A DNA stretch of 64,000 nucleotides from Lactuca virosa (Eukaryota; Streptophyta; Magnoliopsida; Asterales; Asteraceae), in contig CAKMRJ010005523.1 in the NCBI GenBank assembly GCA_928212115.1, positions 240,077,216-240,141,215 on the forward strand. Direction: 5' to 3'. A program made the position numbers and the translations under genes. Shown here one piece after another: positions 21,523 to 32,499 of the stretch. The notes beneath the pieces are model-generated. The model saw nothing but the letters and a program-made list of their open reading frames with translations, did not search any database and was not told where the DNA came from. Positions within the stretch are counted from its first letter, which is position 1; every line of letters begins with the position of its first letter.

Positions 21523-24500
21523 ATGTCTTCAAACAATGCTGCTTCTGGCTCTAATCCTAATGGCTCCTTTACCCTTATGAACTTGTGTGGGAAAGTCATT
21601 TTTGATGGATCCAACTTCAATGAATGGATCAGAAACATCAGTATGATTACCCGCTACGAGGACAAAGAATATGTCCTTGACAAGGAGCTTAAGGAGATTG
21701 ATGAGACCACTGCAACTCCCCAGGAGATCGCTGACTTCCGGGCACATGAAAGGGATGCTACAAAAGTGGCATGCATCATGTTGGCCACCATGACAACGGA
21801 ACTCCAAAAGTCCTATGAGGACTTCTACCCTTTTGAAATGCACCAAGATCTGATGGAAAGATACCATCAAAGTGCACGACAAGAGAGGTATGAAATCATA
21901 TGCTCTATCATAACAACCATGATGAAGGACGGGGAATCCGTCACGAGCCACATGCAGAAAATGCAAAGGTATGTGGATTGGTTGCTGAAGCTTAATGTGA
22001 ACTTCCCTGAGGAGCTTGCAATAGATATCATTTTGCACTCCTTACCATCGTGCTATGATCAATTCTGCATGACATATCACATGAATAAGGAAGAGGTCAC
22101 ACTCAGCAAACTTCAGGGACTCCTCAAGACCGCAGAAACAGGTCTTAAGGGTAAGTCAGTTGTTAACATTCCTACTCCAAACTCCGCCCCGGTTTTGGCA
22201 ATTGGGAAAAGTCGAGGGAAGAAGAGGAAGGGCTCTTCGAAGGGTACCAAGGCTAGGACCCTTGATGGCTCTTCTTCAAGTGGAACCAAGAAAGGTTTCG
22301 TCACTCCTTCTTCTGACCCAAAAGAGGCTGAATGCTTCTATTGCCATGAAAAATCACATTGGAAGCGGAACTGCCCAAAGTACCAGCAAGATGTGAAGGA
22401 TGGGAAAGTTAAACCCAACCATGCAGGTATTTACACTATCTTATCTAATAACTCACCCCATTCTAACTCTTGGGTCCTTGATACCGGTTGTGGTATTCAT
22501 ATCTGTTCTGATTTGCAGGGACTAAGAAGAAGTGAGAATGTGGATTATGGAAGAATAAACTTAATCATGGGGAATAGGAAAGCTTTACCTGTCACCAAGA
22601 TTGGAGTTTATACTTTATCGCTAAGTAGTGGGTTTAGTTTAGATTTGAATAAGTGTTGTTATTCGCCAGAAATGGCAAGAAACATTATTTCCTTTCATGC
22701 ATTGTATAAACAAGGTTTCACCTTTTCATTTGATAATGAAGTTGGTTCGATTAATGCTTTCTTTAATAATGTTCTTTATTTTAAAGCATTACCTTGTGAT
22801 GACGTGTATGAAACTGTATCTGTGGTTGATAACTTAGGAAATAATGTATTGTGTATTGATTCTGTTAATAATAATAACTTGGATAAAGCATCATTATGGC
22901 ATTGTCGTCTTGGACATATAAGCAAGAAACGCATAGGCCAACTCCAAAAGGATGGAGTCTTGGAGTCATTTGACCTAAAGTCAGATGATAGTTGCGAATC
23001 ATGCTTACTTGGAAAAATGACAAAGTCACCCTTCACAGGTTCTTGTGAGAGGGGTGAAGGTTTGTTGGATCTTATACACACGGATGTGTGTGGACCCTTC
23101 AAACATGCCACAAGGGATGCTAATCGTTATTATTTGACTTTTACTAATGATTACAGTAGATATGGATATGTCTACTTAATCAAGCATAAGTCAGAGACTT
23201 TTGAAAGGTTTAAAGAATTTAAATAGGAAGTCGAGAATCAATTGGGCAGGAACATTAAGATGCTTCGATCCGATCGAGATGGTGAGTATCTTAGTTCAGA
23301 GTTCCTCGACTATCTTAGGGAATGTGGGATTGTCTCACAATTGACACCTCCCAGGACACCGCAGTTGAACGGTGTAGCTGAGAGGCGTAATCGAACCTTG
23401 TTGGATATGGTTCGTTCCATGATGAGTCGAGCTTCGCTACCAATCTCATTTTGGGGGTATGCCTTAGAGACTGCCACCCATATCCTTAATCTAGTCCCTA
23501 CAAAGAAAGTTGCCAAAACTCCTCATGAGATGTGGACTGGTAAAGTACCCAAACTAGACCACATCAAGATTTGGGGTTGCGAGGCTTTCGTGAGACGCGA
23601 GACTCATGATAAGCTCGAACCTCGAAGCGAGAGGTGTATTTTCATCGGCTACCCACAACAATCCTTTGGTTACCTCTTCTACAGACCTAGTGAAAATGTG
23701 GTCTTTGTAGCTAGGAGGGCTGTCTTTCGAGAGAGAGAGAGTTCATAAGCCAAGGAGACAGTGGGAGGCAAGTTGACCTTGAAGAAATTCAAGGGTCAAG
23801 TGGTGAAGGAACTTCAAACCCTAACACTCAACTTGATGAGGAAACTCCTATTAAGCCAATTGACAAGTCTATACCTCTAAGGCATTCCACAAGGGTTAGG
23901 AATGCACCTGAGCATTACTATGGATTCCATATTACTGCGGAAGGTGATACACTTATCAGTGATGAGACACTGATAAGTTTGGATGAACCTAACAGTTACG
24001 CGGAAGCCATGGCAGGCCCTGAGTCAGCCAAGTGGAAAGAGGCAATGGACAGCGAGATACAGTCCATGTATGACAATCAAGTTTGGAACTTGGTTGAGAA
24101 TGTACCAGGTCGTAAGACTGTAGGGTGCAAATGGATCTTCAAGAAGAAGACCGACATGGATGGTAATGTACACACTTATAAGGCACGACTGGTTGCAAAG
24201 GGTTTCTCACAAACTCCGGGAGTTGATTATGATGAGACCTTTTCTCCAGTGGCCAAGATTAAGTCTATTAGGGTTCTGTTAGCCATAGCCGCATTTCATG
24301 ACTATAATATGGAAAATGGATGTCAAAACAGCTTTCCTTAATGGAAAGTTGGTTGAGGATGTTTACATGAGTCAGCCAGAGGGTTTTGTCAATACAGAGT
24401 ACCCTAATAGAGTGTGTAAGCTTGAGAAATCCATTTATGGGTTAAAGCAAGCACCTCGCAGATGGAATCTTTTCTTTGATGAGAAAGTCAAAGAATTTGG

Positions 24501-25566
24501 ATTTTCTAGGAGTGAAGATGAATCTTGCGTATATGTCAAGGCTAGTGGGAGTATAGTTAGTTTTTTGGTATTGTATGTGGATGACATACTACTCATAGGA
24601 AATGACATCCCAACTCTGCAGGAAGTTAAGTCCTGGCTTGGGAAATGTTTCTCTATGAAGGACCTAGGAGAAGCTGCCTATATTCTAGGGATAAGGATCT
24701 TGAGAGACCGGAGTAAAAGACTAATTGGACTTAGTCAGAGTACCTACTTGGATAAGGTGCTGAAGAGATTCGGCATGTAGGACTCCAAGAAAGGAGAGTT
24801 ACCCATCCAGAGTAACGCCAGATTGAGTAAGACACAAAGCCCTAGTACTGAGGCTGAGATAGCAGAAATGAGTCGAATACCTTATGCTTCGGCTGTAGGA
24901 TCGATCATGTATGCTATGACGTGTACTCGACCTGATGTAGCCTTTGCTTTGAGCATGGTTAGCAGGTATCAGGGGAACCCTGGCAAGGCACACTGGACTG
25001 CGGTAAAGAATATCCTCAAGTACCTACGGAGGACTAAGGACTGGGTCCTTACCCTCGGTGGGAGTGAAGACTTGATAGTTGTAAGGTATAGTGATGCTAG
25101 CTTTCAGACTGATAGGGATAATTTCCGCTCTCAGTCAGGCTGGGTCTTTACCTTAAATGGAGGAGCAATTTCTTGGAAGAGTTCCAAGCAAGAGACAGTG
25201 GCTGATTCAACTTGCGAATCAGAGTATATAGCAGCTAGCGAGGCAGCAAAGGAGGCGATATGGCTGAATAACTTCATTGGAGACCTTGGAGTTGTACCAG
25301 CTATTAAAGAGCCAATGGAAATTTTCTGTGATAGTGAAAGTGCAGTTGCCTTAGCCAAGGAACCAAGGGATCACGGGAGATCCAGACACATCGACAGAAA
25401 ATACCATTTCATCAGACATCGAATAGAAGAAGGACTCCTCGTGGCAAAGAGGGTATCATCGGATGAGAATCCAGCAGATCCCCTCACGAAGGGACTGACT
25501 CGGGTTAAGCATCTCCAGCATGCTCGGAGCATAGGGCTGAAGGATGATATTAGATTTAGTAGTTAG
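21523..25566 (+). pseudogene. Copia gag-pol polyprotein with four lesions
   Basis: One long frame encodes Gag, a CCHC zinc knuckle (residue 271 on, CFYCHEKSHWKRNC), aspartic protease (VLDTGCG, D320), integrase with zinc-binding HRLGH-like region (WHCRLGH, CESCLLGK) and catalytic blocks (DLIHTDVCG, LRSDRDGEY, PQLNGVAERRNRT), reverse transcriptase (about 23980-24780, YVDDILLIGND at 24574) and RNase H (YSDASFQ, STCESEYIA, RHIDRKYH). The domain order PR-INT-RT-RH is diagnostic of Ty1/copia. Lesions: in-frame TAG at 23224-23226, a frameshift in a GA run near 23735, a second frameshift near 24309 restoring the first frame, and TAG at 24778-24780. Everything else reads cleanly, so inactivation is recent. 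Confidence 0.93.
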
Positions 25567-26402
25567 ATAACCTTGAAATTTGTAAAGTGTAATTGACATT
25601 AGATGATGAATAAAAGGTGTTTTATTTATGAGTAAAGTGTTGCTATCTCTTGTCGATCGTTTACTATATTTCTTTTGCATGTTTTGACTTCCAGAATAAT
25701 TATGTTTGGTATATCATATTATTCGAACCTCCACAGTCGGTCATATGTCGGAAGTAGGTATGAATCAAGACTGTCATGATTGGTTGCAGAGGTCTAAGTT
25801 GTTGGACATGGCTACAACACTCATGAGTGCTCATAAGTTCTGAGCATTGGACTCAACCCACGCTCACTGGAATCACTTCATGGAATTTATCTCGAGTGAT
25901 CGTGAGACGGTAATATCATATAAGTCTTCAAACCTAGAGATATGATTTGTTACTTATGAGTTGGTTATGCATTGATTGTACGTTAACGCATTGGTAACTC
26001 GATGTTATAAAACGTGCTCTTGTGTATAATTCAATGAGTGGTAGAACAAACATATGAGTCGAAGTTTATCTGTTCCTTCTTGGATTAGAAGCTGATATCT
26101 GGGCCCCTCGATGATTTTGTTTTGACCTATGTTTCCGTGCCCGGTCAGAACTAAGTTGATGTGTTCAATTAAGTTCTTTGTCAAACAAATCGGAAATCGG
26201 GAAACAAACTGCTAGACAATAAGTAAGACATTGTTCCATGTATTTGTCCGGCTGATATCTCGAACAGAGGATTATATGATCACTTATCTTAAATGGCGTA
26301 TCATCATCTTCTCAGTTCCGAGAGACCTTAAAAGAGCTACGATTGCCGATCGGTTCCTGAAGTATTGCAGTTATAGTTATTAGACTTATCCAAGTGGGAG
26401 AC
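25567..26402 (+). other. 3' untranslated region and polypurine tract of copia element
   Basis: No coding potential seen. It ends in the polypurine tract AAGTGGGAGA (26392-26401) one base before the 3' LTR. Confidence 0.8.
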
Positions 26403-27169
26403 TGTTGGATAAGGTGTCTAAGTCCATAACTATTTCTGGTATGTACTTGACTCGACCCGGCATGGTCCATTTGGGTTGCATGGCACCATGCAATTGGATA
26501 GACTAAATGAGAGAAATAACACTTGTGGATTATAAAATATATTATAAGTTCTAATATATTAATAATATTATTTAATTAGTTTGATCAAGAATTAATTTAG
26601 AATTAATTAAATGATCAAAAGATAACTAATTAAATATATGAGTTGATTATGTAAATTATGCATAACTTGTATAGTGGGCTAAGAGGCTCCATGGATTATC
26701 AAGTTGGGTTAAACCCATAAGATGCTCCATGGGAGTTACAAACCCATAGGTCATGGAAATGAAGAGTCATGACACATTAGGGTTTACATGGTGTAACCCT
26801 AGATGTGTCAACACTATATAAAGAACCCATGCTCCACCAAAATCGGTTGCACACAAGAATCAAGAGGGCTAGAGCCGATTTTGCAAGTGTAATATTCTCT
26901 CAAAAGTTTACTCCAAAAACATTTGGTGTTGTGTAAAGCATTTGAGGCATCACACTTGGGGTGCTAGGCTCACAAGGTTTCAAGGATCATAAGCAACAAC
27001 AAGGTAAGTTATTATATCTTTCATGCAAGTTAAAATTTGTTCCCCATGTATGCTAGATAGGAATATAACCTTGGAATTCAACTTTGCATGATAATTAGAC
27101 AAACATAGATCCAAGGTTATTAGGGTTGCATGTACACTTATGAAGTGTTAGAATGCTCAAAACCCATCA
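26403..27169 (+). repeat. 3' LTR of the copia element
   Basis: TGTTGGATAAGG to AAAACCCATCA, with TATA box at 26815-26823. Compared with the 5' LTR I count about six substitutions, all transitions (C/T or G/A), plus a small cluster near 26532-26543, about 1 percent overall. Confidence 0.95.
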
Positions 27170-27472
27170 AATCCAACATGGCCCGTGTACCCCTCTGACT
27201 CCGAATCCAAACTTGATTTTTCCAACTTTTTCGTTCTTCGCCCGATCATCCCGAAATCTTCACCAATGCTTCCCGGCACCTCCCAAAGCGCATTCCAAGC
27301 TCCGGTTTACCTGAAAAAGACATGAAAGTGTGCAAATAAGGTTGTTTTAGAGACTAACATGAATATGATGAAATGCAAGAAAAAGGAAGAACAATTATGC
27401 TAAATAGATGCATGAAATGGGACTAAAAGGTGTGCAAAAGGTGCACAAAATTGCACCTAACAGTAACCCTTA
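27170..27472 (+). repeat. Solo LTR B, right part
   Basis: Continues LTR B after the copia insertion: AATCCAACATGGCCCGTGT to CACCTAACA (27472), then target duplicate GTAAC. Confidence 0.85.
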
Positions 27473-27477
27473 CAAGG

Positions 27478-28749
27478 GTCAACTCCAGTCCAAGACAAGG
27501 TCAAGGTTAACACCTTGGTCATAGTCAACTTTGGTCAAAGTCAACATCTGGTTGACTCGACTCGCCGAGTTGGTCTACCAACTCGCCGAGTCCCCATGTC
27601 CACAAAATGCCATAATCCCATCCCTACTCGTCGAGTCTAGCAAGAGCTCGACGAGTTCGCCTTCCTCAACACATCAGACTATCTTCAACCGAATCGCCGA
27701 GTTCGTCCTTGAACTCGTCGAGTCCATCTTCATCCATATGAAGATGTTCAGTCTATGACTCACCGAGTTCATCCTTGAACTCGTCGAGTCCGTCTTCATG
27801 TGGTTGGGACATTGCCTTGAACTCGCCGAGTTCCTCCTTGAACTCGTCGAGTCCTTCGATCTTCAAGTCCATAACAAACCCCTAACAGGCTAAGTGTTCC
27901 TTCCACTCAACCAAAAACCATTTCCAGAAGACAGTTGGGGAAAATACGACCCGACTCGTCGAGTCACCCAAGTGATTCGCCGAGTCCCTCTTTGTCCAAA
28001 ACTATTCAATCGATTTTAATGGGTCTTAACGCATCAAAACCATAGATCTGGCCTCCCAGGGTCCATTTTATACGTAAAGCTACAAACTTGATGTCCATGC
28101 ATGGGGTTTTTGACTCAAAAGACCATAAAAAGAAGTCTATAAGATGCATTGGGTGCTTGTGGCAACAAAGTTGGCACCTTTATGCCATAAGGACCCCCAC
28201 AATAGTTCCAGATCTGAAGTGCAACTCCAAGCACACACACAAAATCCGATTATAGCTTCTCTAAGCTCATAAGAAGGGTAGGAAATAGCCCCAAATCAAG
28301 ATCTAAGAGATAGATGGTCAAGGTTCCAGCTTTTTACCTTGAATGAGCTGAGAATGGAGCAAAACCTATGGATCTTCTTGCTTCTACTTGAACTCTCAAG
28401 CTTCCTTCCTCCTTTCCAACTTCAAAAACACACAAAAAGGTACCAACAAGCTCAAGAACACACAATAGAGGCTTAGGGTTCGAGTTAGGGTTTTCTCTGG
28501 GTTGGGAGGGACGATGGGGGCTAGGTTTGGGCGTTATAAGTTGTTTAAATAGGGTGCGAACCCAAATATTAGGGTTTCATCCAGACAGTCCTACTTGCCG
28601 AGTCGGTCTCCCGACTCGTCGAGTAGGTCACTTGACCTCCCGATCAAAAGTCGAGTCTACTCGACAAGTTGGGCCTCCAACTCGCTGAGTCCCAGAGCAA
28701 AACATGGAGTTACTTGAATTTAAATACGTACCAGGAACCGGGTGTTACA
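27478..28749 (-). repeat. LTR C, right part (promoter side)
   Basis: In minus orientation the LTR begins TGTAACACCCGG (28749). A TATA-like TATTTAAAC is at 28543-28552 (minus). ACTCGTCGAGT-type words lie in two clusters: 28590-28695 upstream of the TATA box and 27558-27985 downstream in the transcribed part. A donor-like CATTCAAG/GTAAAA is at 28338/28337 (minus). Joined with 17325-18122 the LTR is about 2.07 kb. Confidence 0.85.
27558..27985. repeat. Cluster of ACTCG-N-CGAGT palindromes
   Basis: At least eight exact copies of ACTCGTCGAGT or ACTCGCCGAGT (for example 27560, 27581, 27626, 27713, 27779, 27821, 27842, 27954) plus one-mismatch copies (27692, 27758, 27975). Several are paired in a roughly 65-bp unit, the first C-centred and the second T-centred. 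Confidence 0.92.
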
Positions 28750-28754
28750 CCAAA

Positions 28755-29287
28755 GGTCTGGAAGGATGACTTATTGGGTTAACAACATGGTATGCTCATG
28801 AAACACCACATTTGGGAAAAAAAGAACCCAAAACCAAGCCCAAAACGAGATCTAAATGAAACTTCACCAAGTTCTGAACTTTATACCTCCAAGTGATGCC
28901 AAATGAGGGTGTGTTTCTGGATCTAAAGTGCTTCACTCCTTCAAGATGGTCTTTACTTCCTTTCTTCTTCTTCAAAAGCACAAAACACACACATAATCTT
29001 AGAAATGCTTCACAAGGTGGATTAGGGTTGCAAGCTCGTTTGAAAGGGTGGAGGCTGATGGAAGGAGCCAAGGTTGGGAGTTAATTATGAATAAATAGGG
29101 TCCAAACCCTAAAGATTAGGGTTTGGGACTTCACCGTGTACGCCCAGCGTACGGGGCTCCGCCCCAAAAATCCAAAGGTGGCGCAAACAACCCCTCCCAT
29201 CAACAAGTCTTACATTACAAGGACCAAAATGCAATAATTCTCAATATAAGGGTCAAAGATGAAAGTACCTCAAAACACGATGTTACA
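28755..29287 (-). repeat. LTR D, right part (promoter side)
   Basis: Minus-orientation LTR start TGTAACATCG at 29287. It contains the GTACGCCCAGCGTAC palindrome (29139-29153) upstream of a TATTTATT TATA-like site near 29088-29099 (minus). Its continuation after LTR C is 16606-17324. Confidence 0.72.
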
Positions 29288-29855
29288 ATCTTTCTTAGAG
29301 CTTCTACAAGTCAACACTCCTATGTTCAATTAGAACACAAATTGACTGCAAACATGAATCTTATCTATGAACTTGGGAGCTAGCATCAGTGTAACCCTTT
29401 ACTCTAAGCTATTCCAAGCTCCAGATATCAAGAACATGTCTATTATTCCTTTAAAATATTTGAGAATGTTCTTCGCCATCATCGAATGAGATTCTAATTT
29501 CTACATTATTGATATGATATCAACTTGTCATGCTTAAGGCATATGATGTATCATGACTCGTTTATAATATAGCATTTGTGATCGATCCCACAAATGAAGC
29601 ACACGAGAGTCTACTTATCCTATATAGCCTCTCAATAGGTCTAGGACATTGAGCCCAACTTAATCCTAAATCATGTTTCATAGGTTTTACCCCTGTTGGA
29701 GTCATGCATCTTGAATATCTTTTCTATGTACATACTCCTGATTAACCCAATGAGATTTCTAGATCTACCTTTATAGATTTTGATGCTCAATATTTTTGTT
29801 GCCTCTCCCATGCCTTTTATAGAAAAACAATTCCATCATTTCCATTAGGAGTATG
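29288..29855 (-). pseudogene. Old copia pol remnant (RT/RNase H junction)
   Basis: Minus-strand reading with many stops and shifts shows the end of copia reverse transcriptase (GEATKILSIKIYKGRSRNLIG, then YIEKIFKMHDSN) and traces of the RNase H start (TDASSQVH-like). LTR family E is inserted at 29856; the upstream piece of the same gene is at 31565-31680, ending at the YVDD active-site region. LTR D is inserted at its other end. Confidence 0.75.
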
Positions 29856-31564
29856 TGTAATATCCCAAAAATGCAAGTAAAAAATTTGTTTTTAGAACAC
29901 CTAAACCACATTAATCATTTGTTCAAAAGACAATCAGAGTAAAATGTATCTCTCAAACATCATAGTAAATCAACATAGATAATGCAAAAATAATCTCCAG
30001 GAGATACAACGCAATCAAGCTGGACCCTTCCCTTTAGAACCAGAAGTACCTGAAAACATTTAAAACATAAACAGTAAGCATAAAGCTTAGTGAGTTTCCG
30101 AAAATACCACATACCATGCATACATTTTCTATGAGCTACCCTCATGGTATTTCCCTGAAATGTCATGAGCTACCCTCATTGTCTTACATCCACATGCCAT
30201 GGGATACCCCCATGGTCTTACGTCCAAGTGCCATGGGCTACCCCCATGGTCTTTCCTTGCAATATCGAGGGCCAAATCCTGGTCTTACATACAATTTCCA
30301 TGGGCTACCCCATGGTCTTTCATGCAAGCATCACAAAGACAACCAACATCCTACTTAGTATAGTGAGAAGACTCACCTCATAGTCGTAGCCGGAAAAACA
30401 CTGCTCACAAAGTCTTGACATTGGTGATACAAACCACCTATCAAAGCACCCAAAGTCAAACCTTAGTCCACACCCTAAGACTATCAAACTGACCAAAAGT
30501 CAACCAAGTCAAAAAGTTAATGGTCAAGGTCAACAATAATTTACCTCCACGTTGTGATCAACCCATGGCCACATCGTGGTTAACCTATGGCCACGTTGTG
30601 GCTAATGAACTCATTCCCAATCCAAAACTCGGTCACGATCAAACTTAGTCGCATATAATTTCATTGCCACACTGTGGTAAACACGCCACCACGTTGTGGG
30701 AGAGTCCCTCCAAAACAGTCGATGAGTCCCTCATCGCCACGTCGTGGCACCCTTCATGCTACGTCGTGGCTACTCGCTAAAAATAGATTTCTTGCATAAG
30801 CTCTTAATTTGTTAAGCCCTTTTCTCAAGTTGTCCATAAGGCTTTTAGAGACCCTAATGGTCCTTAAAAATCCAAACTTTATGGACATGTATGACCCATA
30901 CGTGTCCTCAACCCAACTATGTCAAAATATGAGAAAAGTGACCACCAACACATGCGTGACTCCAAAAACCCAACCATCTTCTAGATCCAGAAGGTAACAA
31001 GCTCAAGGGACCTTGGTAAGGCATAAAGTTGCAAACTTTATCTCACTGGATCATTCAAAACACATCAAAGGACCCAAACATGCACAATAATCCTAGATCT
31101 ACTAAGAAGGAGTCAAAAAGATTAGATCCTAAAACCTTACAAATGGTCCAGAAGGTGATCTCAAAGATGGTGAGGTTTTGTTTGCTTGATCCTTGCACCA
31201 AATCTTCTTATTCTTCCTTCAAAGTGCACCAAAAACACCAAAGATACGCTCAAATATGGGGGAGAGAGAGAGACTGAGAGAAGGGATTAGGGTTTGCTTC
31301 AAGGCTCTTAGAGGTGATGAAGGCTGAAGGTTGATGAAGCCCTAGCCATCACTTCCTTTAAATATGGACTTAAGTTCGAAATTTAGGGTTTTGTCCAAAA
31401 ACAGTCGCCACGTCGTGGCCAATATATTGCCACGTCGTGGTGACTAAATGAGATGTGTGCTTTCTACGGGTCACGCCACGTTGTGGTGATACCTCACCCA
31501 CGTCGTGGCCATCCAAAACTCATAACTTTCTTAGAAAATTATACTTGAAAATCTAGATGTTACA
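29856..31564 (-). repeat. Solo LTR of family E
   Basis: 1709 bp, TGTAATATCCC to AGATGTTACA on the plus strand, so minus-oriented. Flanks GTATG and ATTTG are a degraded target duplication: on the coding strand of the copia remnant the site read CATAC and the left copy is now CAAAT. In plus coordinates it holds the TTTCAGGTAC site (rc, near 30050), stem-loop TAAGC/GCTTA (30075-30089), CCATGGG hairpin array (30130-30320), GTGAGAAGACTCAC (30361-30374), CCACGTCGTGG clusters at 30545-30780 and 31405-31520, and a TATTTAAAG TATA-like site between them (near 31358, minus). Confidence 0.85.
30130..30320. repeat. Tandem CCATGGG hairpin array in family E LTR
   Basis: Five or six roughly 35-bp units with CATGAGCTACCCTCATG or CCATGGGCTACCCCATGG cores. 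It is the reverse complement of the array at 4895-5065. Confidence 0.85.
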
Positions 31565-31690
31565 ATTTGTCATCACCATACACAACAAGAAAGACTACAA
31601 AGCTCCCGATATACATTTATATGGGAAACCAAAGGAACATCGACATGTGTTATAAATTTTAATCAATCCACGAAACTAAAAACCTAGCTT
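31565..31690 (-). pseudogene. Old copia pol remnant, upstream piece
   Basis: Minus-strand reading gives GSFVVFLVVYGDD, matching the copia FLVLYVDD block, and stops exactly where the family E LTR is inserted. It is the other half of 29288-29855. Confidence 0.65.
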
Positions 31691-32450
31691 TAATACCACA
31701 ATAACATCTAACAAATGGTTGATTTCTTTGTTTACCTACGTAAGTTTGGGAGTTTGCGCCACTTGATCGAGAGTGCATCATTATTATTCTTCTGAATAAA
31801 TAGTTCACCTTGGCGGTCACTCATGGGAAATGTACACATAGGCCTACAATCCAAAATGAATGTTTAAACAAAATGTTATCTAAAATTCGAAATCTGAAAC
31901 ATTGTGTTCGAAATGTCAAATTTAGGACATCATCATCACTTTGACAAATGATTCAAATTGGTCATTGATGTACTCAAAGATAGTTAGTGCAACTGCAACC
32001 TACAATGCCTTATCTTTTTCTTTCCTCTTCGTATCATTAATCAATGAAACCGGCAAATGGGAGCCCATTGTATTGTATGTAACGCGATATTTTAGATATT
32101 GAAAGAAGATATGCAAAAATGTCTCCATCTTGACCGTTCATCAAATCCAACTAGACAATAATATTGTTGATTAAATTAATATTCTTCCAAACTCAAGAGA
32201 AGAAATAGTCGGAATAAAGTTTGAATTCCCTTCACGCAACCCTAAACACTTTCAATCACACGTCTAATTGGGCCACTTTTTCAATTTCTCCCCAATTTCT
32301 CGTCAAACTCCATTACTCCCTTGAAACAATGAGCAACTCCCATAGTTATCTTTGATAAACAAACACAAAAATATGTAAATCAAGAATCAAGATCTTTATC
32401 TAATTCATGTTTCCCTGGTAAACTTTGTGTTAATATGTCTTGGTTGGACA
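31691..32450. other. Intergenic, nothing firmly recognised
   Basis: AT-rich DNA between the retrotransposon block and the JMJ gene. A short minus-strand frame near 31738-31827 (MSDRQGELFIQKNN) is too short to judge. Confidence 0.5.
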
Positions 32451-32499
32451 GTCTACCTGTAAAAGCATTAACTTTTTTCCCCCAAAAACTAAAATCTTG

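Larger units (their letters stand above)
19318..27169 (+). mobile_element. Nearly complete Ty1/copia retrotransposon
   Basis: 7852 bp with two LTRs of 766 and 767 bp, tRNA-iMet primer-binding site, about 1.4 kb leader, gag-pol, 0.8 kb 3' untranslated region and polypurine tract. Flanks AATGC (19313-19317) and AATCC (27170-27174) match at four of five positions, consistent with a target duplication. It interrupts LTR B between two CACGGCCCGTG words. The LTRs differ by about six substitutions plus one small cluster, so insertion is fairly recent, but pol has four disabling lesions and the element is non-autonomous now. Confidence 0.95.

Noticed and set aside
30545..31520. CCACGTCGTGG words as G-box (CACGTG) light or stress elements
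   Set aside because: The word is CACGTCGTG, not CACGTG, and occurs in arrays tied to the LTR; no host promoter is involved.
31738..31827. Small minus-strand frame MSDRQGELFIQKNN as a gene
   Set aside because: Too short, no conserved motif, and no clear splice partners.
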